This document shows, piece by piece, positions 48,616-59,749 of a stretch of DNA of 64,000 nt; position 1 is the first letter of the stretch, and each line of letters begins with the position of its first letter. The stretch spans positions 108,271,104-108,335,103 of the forward strand of contig CM035417.1 of the NCBI GenBank assembly GCA_020310875.1, written 5' to 3'. Below the pieces are notes generated by a model, which saw only the letters and a list, made by a program, of their open reading frames with translations, searched no databases and had not been told where the DNA came from. The DNA is from Ceratopteris richardii. Its lineage: Eukaryota; Streptophyta; Polypodiopsida; Polypodiales; Pteridaceae. The position numbers and the translations under genes were made by a program.

Positions 48616-49507
48616 AACCTGTACATCCTCCGGATGTACCACCATCGATCTCGGTATCTGCAAGTCTTCAAGAATCCAAATGTGAGTGAAATCAAGTGCA
48701 CGGGTTAAAAAAAATGTGCCTATGCACGGCCATGTAATGAGCCCTACATATGCATACTCTAAGTGCATAAAAAAAACAGCATGGTGCAAATAAGGGAGAT
48801 ATTAGGAACTCGGTGTTGAGGATGTACACTCAAATTGAACTCACATTTTCATCATGGATATACAATTCAATACAAGTGCAATCACTCGTGCAACTATGGG
48901 TTTTAACCAAAATATCACTCGTGCTCTTTACATTTCATTTATGCATGTTTTAGGTGCATGAAAAGAAACAAAATGGTGTGAAAAATCGAGGGTTTTATGG
49001 TATCTAAACAACGCTCACATCACTCACAACTCCACTCTCTTACAGATGCAATCACTCTCCCTTACTGAGAACTATTCTCTCTTATCATTCAAAACTTGTT
49101 TTATTATTTTTCAATGATATTTACCTATCTAATTGTGCAGATGGACGTGCTTCTACGGAATTTCAAAGACGTGTTTCTATATATTTTTACATGCATATTT
49201 GGCATGCAATGCATCTCAAAGATGGTGCAAAGAAAAGATCAGGGTTAAAGCACGATAGCTAATGAAAAAGATTTTCACGGCTTTGTTCTTGAGTCATCAT
49301 CTCCGTTGGCTTCGCTTGATCATTCCTGCACTCATAGAAACTAAACAAATCATGAGAAACATCACATCAAAATGACATTATATACATATGCAGTCCATGA
49401 AAGAACTTCGGGAAACCATTTGCAGTAAAACATAAGCATGTAGCTCAAATGTGGTTGCCTCTATACAATCTCTCAAAACTCTAGATCTTCGATCAACTCC
49501 ATATCAA
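48603..49507 (-). repeat. Second copy of K's 3' internal segment
   Basis: Matches 45366-46276 with a small number of differences, then continues without interruption into the unique internal sequence at 49508. This is therefore the original 3' end of the internal region, downstream of the gag-like frame. Confidence 0.9.
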
Positions 49508-49779
49508 CACCTGTTCTCAAAACTACATAAGAGAAATTAGTAGCATCACATTCAAGAATCACATATTTAAAAAAACTTCATTTATTTGAACATTAAAAAT
49601 ATCTATTTGAATTATTTTGACTTCAAACCTACTCATCCAACATGCATTCATTACCATAGGTGTTCCCACTTTAATTTCTTGCATTTTTAGTTTTATTTGG
49701 TTTCTTCTATCTATCTTAAGATTAAAGCAAAAAACACAAGTTATATACATTTTTATTTACAAATTTCCTTTTGGTATTA

Positions 49780-52704
49780 TTAATTTTCATTTATTAGGGC
49801 TTTTCCCTTCAGACCCATCTCCCTTGATATATGGTCACCAAAGAAACTGTGCTTGAAAAGAAGCCATCTCTGAACTGCATCAATCAAAGTAGCATTCTTA
49901 AACAAGTTAGATATGTGGAAAAGCCATTTCATTTGCTCGTCCATTCCTTGTAGGCTTGACTGGCATACATAGCTTTTAGAAAATTCAAACATCCATGTTT
50001 CAATCATTTGGGCATAGTCTCCTTTATTCATGATCCTCTCATGTGAGGTTACTCTCGATGAGTCAAACACACACGAATATAGAGTGTTGATTTTTAATAT
50101 GCTTAAATCATTTTTAAAAATTCCGTGCAAGCATGGATTTTGATTCATTTCATGCTTGGAATCATTTGAGGAAATATCTTCAATTGCATCATTTCGAATT
50201 TCAATTGCATCATTTCGAATATGTTCTTCATCTTCATCGAAATAAACGTATTGATTAGATTCATTAAATTCCTCCATCAAATAGAAGTGATCATCATGCT
50301 CAGATGATAATACATAATCATTTTTATCTTCCAACCTATCACGATTCCTTTCTACTTGAGTCCCATTAATTATGGTATCTGCTTCTTGTTCTAGTCTTTC
50401 CAGGAACTCTTCATCATTGTCTTTGTTATGTTCCCAGAATATTTCTCCCTCAATGTGAATGGAATCCATATCCTCATATTCAAGAAAATCTTGATCTTCA
50501 ATTTCTTCATCCAAAATGTCATCACAGGATTCTACATCCATCTCCATCAATTCTTGCTCGTTCTCTTCTGAGGATGTACTTAGTCCACCTTCTTCAAGCA
50601 TTGATTCTTCAATCACTGATTCTTGCTCAAGAATCTCATCATGTATGAGAATCTCAACATACGCATCCAAATCAACTTGAGCTTCATCGTTGCAATCGTT
50701 TGGCTCAATAGTTTTACATTGAACATCCTTCGATGCTATACACACATCAGATTTATCATATGTCACAATAAACATTTCATCTGCCACTTTATGCTCAATT
50801 TCTTCAACGTGTGGACTCAACACAACATGATTATTTTTGACATACATATCAGAGTTCAGAGGAATGATCAATGGTATTTTCTCATCCTCCTCATATTCAT
50901 TCATATTTCTCTCTTCATGGAATGTGGCATCATTTACATACATATCATTATTTTGAACTCCATCCAACTTATCCTCTTTTTTATGTGTAGGATCTTTGTC
51001 CAATGTGACATCGCTCAAAAGAATATCAGTATCTTGATCTTGATCTAGACTATCGGTAGGATTAGGATCATGCTTATCACCATTGCCATACACATCACTA
51101 TCTAGAGGACTTATCATTTGTACATCCTCCAGATTAGCACCATACTCATCTTCGTCATCACACATTTCAATCTCTAGAGGACTCATTATTTGCATGTCCT
51201 CCTTCATATAAGTAGGTTCATTTTCTTGCATCTCTGTATGCATGTATAATGCGGATTCTTGCATATCCATTTTCTTACCCATCGGATCTTCTATTGACAG
51301 GTCCTTAGATTCAACATCATGTTCCATGGGAGTTCCTTCATGTAATTCAGTCATTAGATCAGAAGTTCTATCCGAATCTTGTGTTAGAAAAGGATCATCA
51401 CCATCAAGTGACATCCAATCATACTCCACATCTTGTTCGATGTCATCACGTAAGGATGCATCTCGAGCTCGATCTTCAATCATATTTATTAGGTTCTCTA
51501 TTTGTATCTCATCTTTTATCTCCATTTGGTCACCTATGAGCCTTCTAGATATCTCTATCTCTTTGTTTGCATCTTGATATGTTTCTTGATTTGTTTGATT
51601 ATCTTTTATTCGATGTGAGGAATTTATCAGAGTAGAGGAAGCTTCATCTTGATTTCTTGTTGGGTTTTGTTGGTTTTTGTTTTGTTTTATGTTTGTTGTT
51701 TGTTTGGTTTGATGTTGGTTTAGTTTGGTTTGATTTTGATTAGCTTCCACTTGCTCCTTTGATCCTCCCATCTTCGGGCTTTGTCCACTTATGGCATCTA
51801 AAGATATAATCATTGTAAAGAAGTCTAGGGGCTCTTGGCACCTTGTAACCTTTGAGGTTACATCAATCATACTTTTAGAAATTTCTTCATATTTCTCATC
51901 ATCACTATGGATATTAAGCCCATGCATATCTACTTCATGCCCAAATAGGGTCTCTACAACCTCATGGACTTGAACATTATCCACGATTGGTAAAATGCTT
52001 GGAACATGATTATAATTTTCATCTGTTTGAAGATCTGTTCTCCAATCATTTAAAAATTTCTCTATTGTTTGTTGTTTCTTTACGTATTTCATCACAGCTT
52101 CATGGACGAGCATCCAATCCTCTGTGAGTCCTGAGTCGGAGTCTATATCTTGAAGAAGTGGAATTAACTCCTCTCGGGCATTAACATCGATTGTTCGAAG
52201 AAACAACGAAACCCTTTCATGACTCATGCACCTCTTATCGTGCTCAGAAAGATCATCATATTGTCGCTCAAACTCTTCTTTGATCTCAAGAATTGGTTGG
52301 TCTTTGGGCATATGAACCCACCTTAGGAAAGATCTACGAGTTACTTTATCAAGATCCTCTAGCATAAACTGCTTGAGGAGTGTCGCTTTGTATTGGGACC
52401 ATGTCGTTTGATTTATTCGCATTATTTGGTCTCGCACGTCGTAATCTGACACATAGATAAAGTTTTCACATAATTCTTTTTCCGTCATCGGACTTAATCC
52501 GACACCTAGATATTTGGCCTCGAGTTCATATTCTTTGCAGAACTTTGAGACATTCTTTCCATTGAAAAAGCCACACCGATTGACTAGATGTTCATGAAGT
52601 GATTGGATGGCTTTTTGACGCCTATCTTCTTCTTGAAATCGTAGGAATTGAGCTAGGATTTCTTCCATTTTGATTATGCTAATCTTTGTGGCTCTATAAC
52701 TCAC
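49780..52704 (-). CDS. Gag-like acidic protein of element K (974 aa)
   Basis: A single open frame of 974 codons starts 35 bp after the 5' LTR; a second Met (residue 13, MEEILAQFLRF) is an equally good start. Residues ~14-230 look like a retroelement capsid region: FFNGKNVSKF at 46-55, TTWSQYKATLLKQF at 100-113, a helical charged stretch to about 230. About 320-365 is rich in Asn, Gln and Thr. About 370-850 is strongly Asp/Glu-rich with loosely repeated MQIMSPL / VQMISPL / IPLIIPLNSDMY blocks and a doubled IRNDAIE. The last ~115 residues are less acidic and aromatic (MIETWMFEF, WLLFKHSFFGD). I see no CCHC knuckle and no catalytic motif. The family is not recognised beyond gag-like. It may package K RNA in particles supplied by an autonomous relative (inference). 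Confidence 0.75.
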   Translation of the reverse strand: MSYRATKISIIKMEEILAQFLRFQEEDRRQKAIQSLHEHLVNRCGFFNGKNVSKFCKEYELEAKYLGVGLSPMTEKELCENFIYVSDYDVRDQIMRINQTTWSQYKATLLKQFMLEDLDKVTRRSFLRWVHMPKDQPILEIKEEFERQYDDLSEHDKRCMSHERVSLFLRTIDVNAREELIPLLQDIDSDSGLTEDWMLVHEAVMKYVKKQQTIEKFLNDWRTDLQTDENYNHVPSILPIVDNVQVHEVVETLFGHEVDMHGLNIHSDDEKYEEISKSMIDVTSKVTRCQEPLDFFTMIISLDAISGQSPKMGGSKEQVEANQNQTKLNQHQTKQTTNIKQNKNQQNPTRNQDEASSTLINSSHRIKDNQTNQETYQDANKEIEISRRLIGDQMEIKDEIQIENLINMIEDRARDASLRDDIEQDVEYDWMSLDGDDPFLTQDSDRTSDLMTELHEGTPMEHDVESKDLSIEDPMGKKMDMQESALYMHTEMQENEPTYMKEDMQIMSPLEIEMCDDEDEYGANLEDVQMISPLDSDVYGNGDKHDPNPTDSLDQDQDTDILLSDVTLDKDPTHKKEDKLDGVQNNDMYVNDATFHEERNMNEYEEDEKIPLIIPLNSDMYVKNNHVVLSPHVEEIEHKVADEMFIVTYDKSDVCIASKDVQCKTIEPNDCNDEAQVDLDAYVEILIHDEILEQESVIEESMLEEGGLSTSSEENEQELMEMDVESCDDILDEEIEDQDFLEYEDMDSIHIEGEIFWEHNKDNDEEFLERLEQEADTIINGTQVERNRDRLEDKNDYVLSSEHDDHFYLMEEFNESNQYVYFDEDEEHIRNDAIEIRNDAIEDISSNDSKHEMNQNPCLHGIFKNDLSILKINTLYSCVFDSSRVTSHERIMNKGDYAQMIETWMFEFSKSYVCQSSLQGMDEQMKWLFHISNLFKNATLIDAVQRWLLFKHSFFGDHISREMGLKGKALINEN

Positions 52705-52720
52705 TCACCCCCTCCTTTCA

Positions 52721-52734
52721 CGTCGGGTTCACCA
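52721..52734 (-). promoter_or_regulatory. Primer-binding site of K
   Basis: Element-sense TGGTGAACCCGACG starts four bases after the 5' LTR end (CCCGACGACA). TGG is the complement of a tRNA CCA end. I cannot name the tRNA; it is not the initiator-Met type used by the copias here. Confidence 0.65.
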
Positions 52735-52738
52735 GGTA

Positions 52739-54863
52739 TGTCGTCGGGTTTCATGGAAAGGAGGGGAAAGATAAAGAAATGTAATGTAACAAGGATGCTA
52801 ACCTTTCGAATTCTTTGGAAACGTCGAGTTTACACAACGATATTAATAATAATGCAGCACTTTCCTATATAAAACCTTTCCTCAAAAGTACACATTCTTC
52901 AATAGCTTAAACCTATGATGTTTCGCCTATGGCAGTCATATTTGAGCTTGACGCTAATGAAGCTAGTGATGATAAGAAGATGTAAAGCTTGCAATGGTTT
53001 CACTTATATATCCTCATGTATAAGATATAGGCACCTGCATATTTAAACCAGATTTGGACATGCAATCATGCCTGATTTCGACAAAGAAGCATTTTCATTG
53101 TTTTTGTTTCACTATCATTTGAATATGGTCACATAACACACGTGGTGACAACATAAACCATTCCAGCGATTCGGGTTATTGAGGAACAATCGTCTGTTTG
53201 TCAAACATTTATTCAATAACCTTGTACACAGTATGAGCTTAAACAATGACCTCCTACACCGTATGAGCTTAAAACATTTATCCACTGAGCTCCACAGTAT
53301 GAGCTTCGAGCTTCAAGTTATTTGTCAGATATTCGCACGTCTGGGGGGTTTCCAAGTTGAAACGACAAGAGCCGCTTGCAACCCATCACTGTATTTCTTT
53401 CCGTTTGCAAATCAACGTATCACCGATCACACTTATCTACATTCTCTTATGCGCGCACCTCCATATCCAATGAAAAGGCGCATTATGATTAGAATCGAAA
53501 ATATTATCTACATAAAAAGACTACTTATTAAGGATGAAAGACTGATTACTGTGGTTAATAATATATGAGCTCACAACCAACATCTAATAATCAGAGCACG
53601 ACGAGCGAACCTGAAGGCATTGTGCAACAGACAATGAAATCATTGATTTATTTCAAGTATGATTTTGGTTTGGAAACAAACAAAATTTGAAAATAAAGTT
53701 CCACCTGCCCTTACAGAATGCTCAGAAAACTCCTCAACGCCCTTCTCCATTAAAGAAAAATATTTTTGACAGTGATGACATGTATCAAAGATAGAGTATC
53801 ATAAACAGATGCAAAACTTTTGATTTGTTTAGAGCCATACCAATCAGGCTTCGTTATTGCTTGCTCAGAGTATTGGCGTAGAGTTTGATAATGTCATTTG
53901 CGCAGTACAATGTAATGCAAATATACTTGAATCATCATAGAGCCGCTAGAGTTGTACTTGATGCTTATTCATCGTTCCTCTGCTAACAGCAGCGTTCTTC
54001 AGTCCGCTAGCAAGTCGCACATGATTGCCGCATTGTCATCTTTATCCTTCCCTCATAGCTCTGCACTTTTCTTCTCCAAAACTGTGCCAAACTTCAGCAT
54101 TTTTGCTGCTCCTTTTGCCTTCATCTGAACTTTTTCGAGAGCTAGTGTGCGCTACTGTCTACAACTTTGTACCTCCCTCTCATCCCGTAGTCTCCTCAGA
54201 ATAGCTGTCCTTTCTCCCTCCAGGCTCTCGTACCTAATGTCTTCTATATCTTTCTCTAGAGACGACCATCACACCAGTCTTCTGCCTTCCTTTACTGAGA
54301 AAAACGTCATCTATGCTCGTCTGTTTTTCGTAGATAATCAGACAATCATAACAGTATATTGGCGCTGTCAAATATTGATCGATTCCTTTCAGAAGAATTT
54401 TGCACAGTTCTTCCCCTCGATCCAGCCAACCTCTTTGATGTATATACTCCTAATCTCCTCTAACAGCGCCTCCCTCTGATCACCGACGCTGATGAAATAT
54501 CATGGGATGGAACGGCTCCTCTGCCGCCCGGCACAACTTGCTGCTCTGCTGATACCCCCCCTCACAAAGCGTAGGTTTTTTCTTCTCTATAGAATTGTAT
54601 GATTCCCCTAATGGAAGGTGCGGTCAGCATCACGAAGAAGCCCTTCTTAGAAACTTTCCCTTTGCCGATGAAGCCAAAAAAAAATCCTTCCATGCCTCTT
54701 CACTCTGGTCATGATTGAATATGGTTGTCATTATATTATTCCTTCGATGAAGACGAACTCAACTGAAATATACCACACGTAAATATACAATTGAAAATTC
54801 CTTCACGGACGATTTGGTTGCTTTCATCTTGTTTGTGGTCCTCCTCTTTGGATCTTGACCACA
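52739..54863 (-). repeat. LTR of K, outer copy (5' LTR in element sense), 2125 bp
   Basis: Same length as the other outer LTR and about 99.6% identical by eye; it also lacks the PPR segment. A K transcript would be expected to start within it, but I cannot point to a clear TATA box. Confidence 0.92.
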
Positions 54864-54867
54864 ACGT

Positions 54868-55124
54868 CCACTACTCTTTGGAGATAATATAAGTTCATTA
54901 CAGTTCGCGTCTAATCCCGTGTACCATGCAAGAACAAAACACATTGAAGTGCACTATCACTATATCCAAGAGAAGGTGGTGAATGAAGATATTGATATTC
55001 AACATGTTGGAACTAAAGATCAATTAGCAAACATACTTACAAAATCAATAGATGCTTAGAAGCTTAATCGAATGAAAATACTACTTGGAGTCAAAGCTTT
55101 GGATTTAGAGCTTGAGGGGGGCAA
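54868..55124 (+). mobile_element. Copia J internal region, part 2 (RNase H tail and PPT)
   Basis: J resumes immediately after K with the RNase H C-terminus: LFGDNISS near 54880, then ARTKHIEVHYHYIQEK near 54930 and QLANILTKSIDA near 55020-55055. The polypurine tract CTTGAGGGGGG lies at 55111-55121, just before the 3' LTR. Confidence 0.9.
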
Positions 55125-56027
55125 TGCTACATAAAAACAAGCTCTAAAGTAATCTTGGAGACTTGTGGATTCTATTAATTATTAAAAATGGTATATGGAC
55201 GCTTTTGGATCTTATTAGTTATGAAAACTAACATGTGGAGGCGTTCACATCTTCAAATTTAGAGTAAAAGTAGATAAAAGTAGATAAAAGTAAGAAGGAA
55301 AGGAGAGGTGTCTATTTTTAGACAAGCAAGGCGCTTCTGTTGATAGCCTCTCAATAAAAAGAGTAGTTCTCTTAGTGTAGGTGTCCAAATTGAGTCATTC
55401 TTGTTGTGTTGCAAAGCTTACAACTTGCACTATATAAGTAAATCAGTTTTTGTACAATTTACAATGAGAAAACTCCGCACAAGTAGGCCTTTTTGCAGAT
55501 ATTTGTTCTTGTGTCTATCTGGTGCCTCATCAAAGACATACCTCTCTTCAAATTTTCATGTCTCAGTCGTTATGAGGTCTTTTTGAGTGATTTCACTTGG
55601 AGGAGTTTCCTTAGCTCTCCTACTTTCTATGCATAGCAAATGTTTGCATAGATGTTGAAGTTTTTATGCTTTTGTACACCCATTTCCAATTCAGACAGTT
55701 ACTCATACCTTGCTTTTGGAGGCCTTCTCTTACCTTGACTTCAAGCTGTTGGTTCGAGAGCTATAATCCACCTTTTTTTATGTGTTTTGATTCTAAAGCA
55801 TGCTACTCAGAGTTTCCTTTCAGTATATATGATTAGTTTTGTCAAATTCTGCTCAGACCGTTTCTGGTGGTTATTTTGTTATGGTGACCTATTTTTGTTT
55901 TCTTGAAAGTTTGGAGGAAAGTTTGTTTTTGAAGTTTGGATATATTTGGTTGGTGTTTTGAAGATCTTGGGAGGTCTTATCATGTTTCTTTGTGTACTTT
56001 GATGTTTACAAGTTTGTGAACACAACA
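55125..56027 (+). repeat. 3' LTR of copia J
   Basis: Begins TGCTACATAAAAACAAGCTC, ends GTGAACACAACA, and is followed by the TATAT target duplication. It matches the 5' LTR along its full length at about 92%. Confidence 0.92.
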
Positions 56028-56032
56028 TATAT

Positions 56033-57143
56033 TTGTTCCATTCGCCCAATAAGAGGTAGGAACATTCATTTCATTTAACAAAGCTCTAGCCACTTCTCCT
56101 ATGTATCTATTCTTCCTTTTTGCCACCCCATTTTTTTGAGGTGCATACCTACAAGTGAATTGCCTTTTGATGCCATGGTCATGTAAAAAATCTCAAAATC
56201 ATTTGAAAAATGCTCTGCCCCTTCATTCGATCTAAGAGTCTTTATATACTTCCCGCTTTCCTTCTCCACTAGGGTTTTGAACCTCTTAAAGTGGTAAAAT
56301 ACTTCTGACTTTGAATTCATGCAATACATCCAAAGAAACCTTGAATGATGATCTATAAATGTGACAATATATCAATCACCTCCAATGGATGGCTCCCTTG
56401 TAGGTCCCCATACACCTGTGTGTATGAGATTCAACACTTCATTGCTCACATGTGCTCCCTTCTCAAATGGCAATCTGCTTTCTTCCCTAATTCACAAGCA
56501 TGGCACAGATGTTTCATATTTTGAGATGTAAGATCAGGTAGAACACTTAGCAAGCCCTTCCTTTGCATATCGTTCATCCTTTGTAAGTTTATGTGCCAAA
56601 TTCTTTTATCCCATAAGTCGATTTCTACAATCTGTTTATTACCAATTGACAAGTAGACAATGTGAGTGGTTGATGGCTTTACCTCCATGGTTAAGAGTCT
56701 TCCTTTCCTTTCTCTATGAGCTTGTAGTCATGCATGGGATCTTCAACAAAACATCTTTGATCATTGAACCTCACCTCATAACCTCTTTCAACCATTTGAC
56801 CTATCAAAACCAAGTTCTTTGTGATGGTTGGCACATGCAACACATCCTTCAACACCTTGGAGCTTTGAGATCCATTCAATGGAACATTTCCCACATGTGT
56901 AATCTTCTGCTCAATGTCATCCCCTATTTCTACATGTCCTTGAGTGATGGATGGGTGTAAATTAAAGAAATTATCTTCATTATAACTCATATGGTTGCTA
57001 CAACCAATATCAATGTACCATGTAAAATCTGAATTTACCCTTTCACTTGACCCATACATCATTTTCTGAATTTGTTTAAGTACTAGCATAAGTACCTTCG
57101 TTCCTTCTGTATCACTTGATTGCCTCCTCTTATTCTCTGCCTT
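56033..57143 (-). mobile_element. Ty1/copia fossil L: protease, pre-integrase, integrase
   Basis: From 57143 downward on the minus strand: the protease region (TWYIDIGCSNHMSYNEDNFF near 57020), DVLHVPTITKNLVLIGQMVE near 56830, pre-integrase (IDLWDKRIWHINLQRM near 56620) and zinc-region HACELGKK near 56490, then integrase core pieces (YIKTLRSNEGAEHFSNDFE near 56240) ending near 56040. The reverse transcriptase half is missing; J's target site marks the cut edge. Broken, with several breaks. Confidence 0.85.
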
Positions 57144-57691
57144 TGTGCAGAGATATACCTTCACAAAGTTGACAATTTCTCACAACTCACTTAGTCAAAC
57201 AATTTGAAACTTCGGCAATAAACATGGCACTGTATGAGAGAACAAATGGAGCTTTAAATGAATGAAAATGAGTACAATGAGAGAGAAAATAATGCTATGA
57301 AATATGGTACAATGAGATTTGGAAAAGCCTAACTGCACATCTAGACAAAAAGGAGTAAAATCATGTGAAAATGAGGTAAGCAAGCAAGGGGGCTTCTTGC
57401 TTGAGTTTATGACCTCACTAAACTAAGTGGGAAACCTTTGGAATGCATACAGCTCCAAAAGAAAAGGCGGGATGATGCTTATATATATTTTTCCTTCTCC
57501 TACAATCTAGCTAACCACCCACCAATCAATGTAGGTTCACATTTTGGTGGCTAATTGATGAGATTTCAATTTGATTGAGTTTGGTGGAGCTTCTAACTTG
57601 ATTCCACAAGTTTGCATCATCCTTTTTGATTGGTAAACTTGAAAAACTTGTGCTTGAGCCCTTTTTCATGATTGAGAGTTGACTTTCAACA
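57144..57691 (-). repeat. LTR of the H/F copia family, apparently solo (~548 bp)
   Basis: Collinear with 31635-32151. Element-sense ends are TGTTGAAAGTC and TATCTCTGCACA. No PPT or PBS adjoins it: copia L protease lies on one side and copia N RNase H on the other. No target duplication is seen. It is either a solo LTR or the trace of a recombination that joined L to N. Confidence 0.7.
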
Positions 57692-59720
57692 ATGTGTTCT
57701 CCAAGTATCTAAGATTTAGAGCTCACAAGCCTCAATTCTACATATAGTACCTTTAATGAGATGGCTTCTTGAGTTTCTATGGTCAATCCTCTATATTTAA
57801 CTTCAATTCAAGATATTGAAATGGTAGCTTACTTGTTAGACCTCCAACATGCAAGCTTAGATCTTAGAAAATCTAGAGACCCTAATGTACTTCCACTATC
57901 ATTGTTGGATACCTCCCTATCTACATTTGAGTATAATTTGATATCCAAATATGATGTATAAGGATATAATATAACTTCATTAATAGAACCTTTGAAGTAC
58001 TTGAGTACTCTCTTAGCTACATCCATATCGTGGCTTCTTGGAGAGTGCATAAATTGACCTAGCACCCCTACACTATATGTGAAATTTGCCCTTGTATGCA
58101 AAGCTTAAATTAGGCTACCTATGAGAGCTTGATACTCTTTCATATCGTCAACCTATTCACCTTCATAAACACTAAGTTAATGATTCATTTCCATGGTTGT
58201 TCTTGTTGCATTATCCACCTTGAGTTTAAGAAGTAGGTCCTAAATATACCTTCTTTGAGTCAAGTACAACCCTTGATCTATATAGATGACTTGCATACCT
58301 AAGATGAATGTGAGTTCTCCAAGGTCACTAATTCTGAATTGCTCATGCATATGAATTTTGATCCTTCCTATTCCATTCATATCATCACTTGCCATAATTA
58401 TGTCATCTACATAAACACATAAATAGATAACTTCTTTATGAGCCTTCTTGATGAATACAAAAAGATATGCATTACTTGATCTAAATCCATGACCTTGTAG
58501 ATAGGTTACCAATCTATAGTTCCAAGCTCTTGGAGCTTGCTTTAAACCACACAATTCCCTTTTAATGTTGCATACATAAGTAGGTTCATTAGATTTTGCA
58601 AAACTTGGGGGTTATGACATGCATAGCTCTTTGCTAATACACTATTTAAAAACGTTTTCTTCACATCAAGTTGAAGTATCTTCCAATTCCTTGCAGTTGC
58701 AACACTTAACAAGGTCCTAATGGTCATCTTTTTGGCAACTCAGTAAAAGATTTCTTCATAGTTTGTGCCCTGTGTTTAGGCACAAGGTAAATTAGATTTT
58801 TCAAACCCTAGGGGTTTTGAAATGCATAACTCTTTGCTAATCCACCTATTTAAAAATGTGTTCTTCACATCAAGTTGAAGTAGCTTCCAATTCCTTGCAG
58901 CTGCAACACTTAACAAGGTCCTAATAGAGGTCATCTTGGCAACTCGTGAAAAGATTTCTTCATATTCTATGCCCTGAGTTTGGGCATATCCTTTAGCAAC
59001 TAGCCTGGCTTTGTACCTGCAAATTGATTCATTTAAACGCCTTTTCAACTTATAGATGCATTTGCAACCTATTACCTTCTGATTGGTCTTCATTAGAACT
59101 AACTCTTATAGAGCTTCTATTTCCTTCTTCATGGATTTCTCCCAATTAGTGTTAGCTTTCACTTCCTCATACATTGATGGCTCCTCTAAACTTGATTCTT
59201 TTCTCAAGTGAATAATGTGTTTAGTTACAAAGTTAGAGTCATGAATATACCTTTCAAGTTGTCTTTTCTCCCTTCTTTTGCTTCTAGGAGTGAATTTGGA
59301 GCATTCTCTACATTCCTATATCTTGGATTTTCCTCTTGACTTCCATAGCTTTTAGTCTCTCTCCTTCTCATCTTATTCATCTTTTGATTCACTTATAGAG
59401 TCCTATTTTTCTGTATCATGCTTGGTACCTAATGGTAAATTTACTTGCTACTTATCTTATTTATACCATGACTTATTTTCTTCAAATACATCTCTTCTTG
59501 TGATGAACTATTTTGTGGATGCATTATAGAACCTATAGCACATTTGAGTTGAATCATATCCAATGAATGCAGCCTTAGTTTCCCTTTCATCTTAGTTTCC
59601 TCTTATTTCTGAAGGCACATGGACATATGCTAAACAACCAAAAACTTTTCAATGACCTAGATATTGTTTTCTAACATTCCACACTTCATAAAGAGAAATA
59701 CCTGAAAGAACTTGCAAGAG
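57692..59720 (-). mobile_element. Ty1/copia fossil N: integrase end, reverse transcriptase, RNase H
   Basis: Minus-strand order from 59720: the integrase C-terminal stretch (near 59600), linker, reverse transcriptase (CRYKARLVAKGYAQTQGIEY near 59020-58960, LKQAPRAWNYRLVTYLQG near 58540-58490, catalytic YVDD near 58405), RNase H (DVAKRVLKYFKGSINEV near 58020) to about 57700. LTRs, gag and protease are not seen. Broken and internally rearranged, with several breaks. Confidence 0.88.
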
Positions 59721-59749
59721 CTTGCGAGTAGTAGAAACATTTGATCAAT

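Larger units (their letters stand above)
43241..54863 (-). mobile_element. Element K: young gag-only LTR retroelement with three LTRs (~11.6 kb)
   Basis: K lies inside J's RNase H. Outer LTRs at 43241-45365 and 52739-54863 are both 2125 bp, TGTCGTCGGG...TTGACCACA on the plus strand, with fewer than ten differences by eye. ACGT at 43237-43240 and 54864-54867 is a plausible 4-bp target duplication. In minus-strand sense the order is 5' LTR, PBS, gag-like frame (52704-49780), 3' non-coding with PPT, a full internal LTR (46277-48602), a second ~0.9-kb 3' segment with PPT, 3' LTR. No protease, integrase, RT or RNase H is present. This fits the TR-GAG or LARD concept of non-autonomous plant LTR elements. 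It looks whole for a non-autonomous element; I see no break in its one long frame. Confidence 0.88.
38550..56027 (+). mobile_element. Ty1/copia element J, both LTRs, split by element K
   Basis: LTRs are at 38550-39447 (898 bp) and 55125-56027 (903 bp), both TGTTAC/TGCTAC...CACAACA. TATAT at 38545-38549 and 56028-56032 looks like the 5-bp target duplication. The PBS is TGGCATCAGAGC at 39451 and the PPT lies before 55125. Without K, J would be about 5.9 kb. The LTRs differ by about 8% over ~330 compared bases, so J is younger than E and much older than K. It is broken by the K insertion in RNase H and by several reading-frame breaks. Confidence 0.92.

Noticed and set aside
46261-49508. LTR of K ending at CCATATCAAC, giving ~3.0-3.2-kb LTRs
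   Set aside because: The third copy stops at TTGACCACA. A PPT lies just beyond that point, ACGT flanks the element there, and both outer copies then have exactly equal length. The extra 0.9 kb is internal sequence.
43231-54870. K as a Mutator-like DNA transposon with a 9-bp target duplication
   Set aside because: The ends are direct, not inverted, repeats, and PBS, PPT and a gag-like frame are present. The longer flank match needs a gap; 4 bp matches cleanly.
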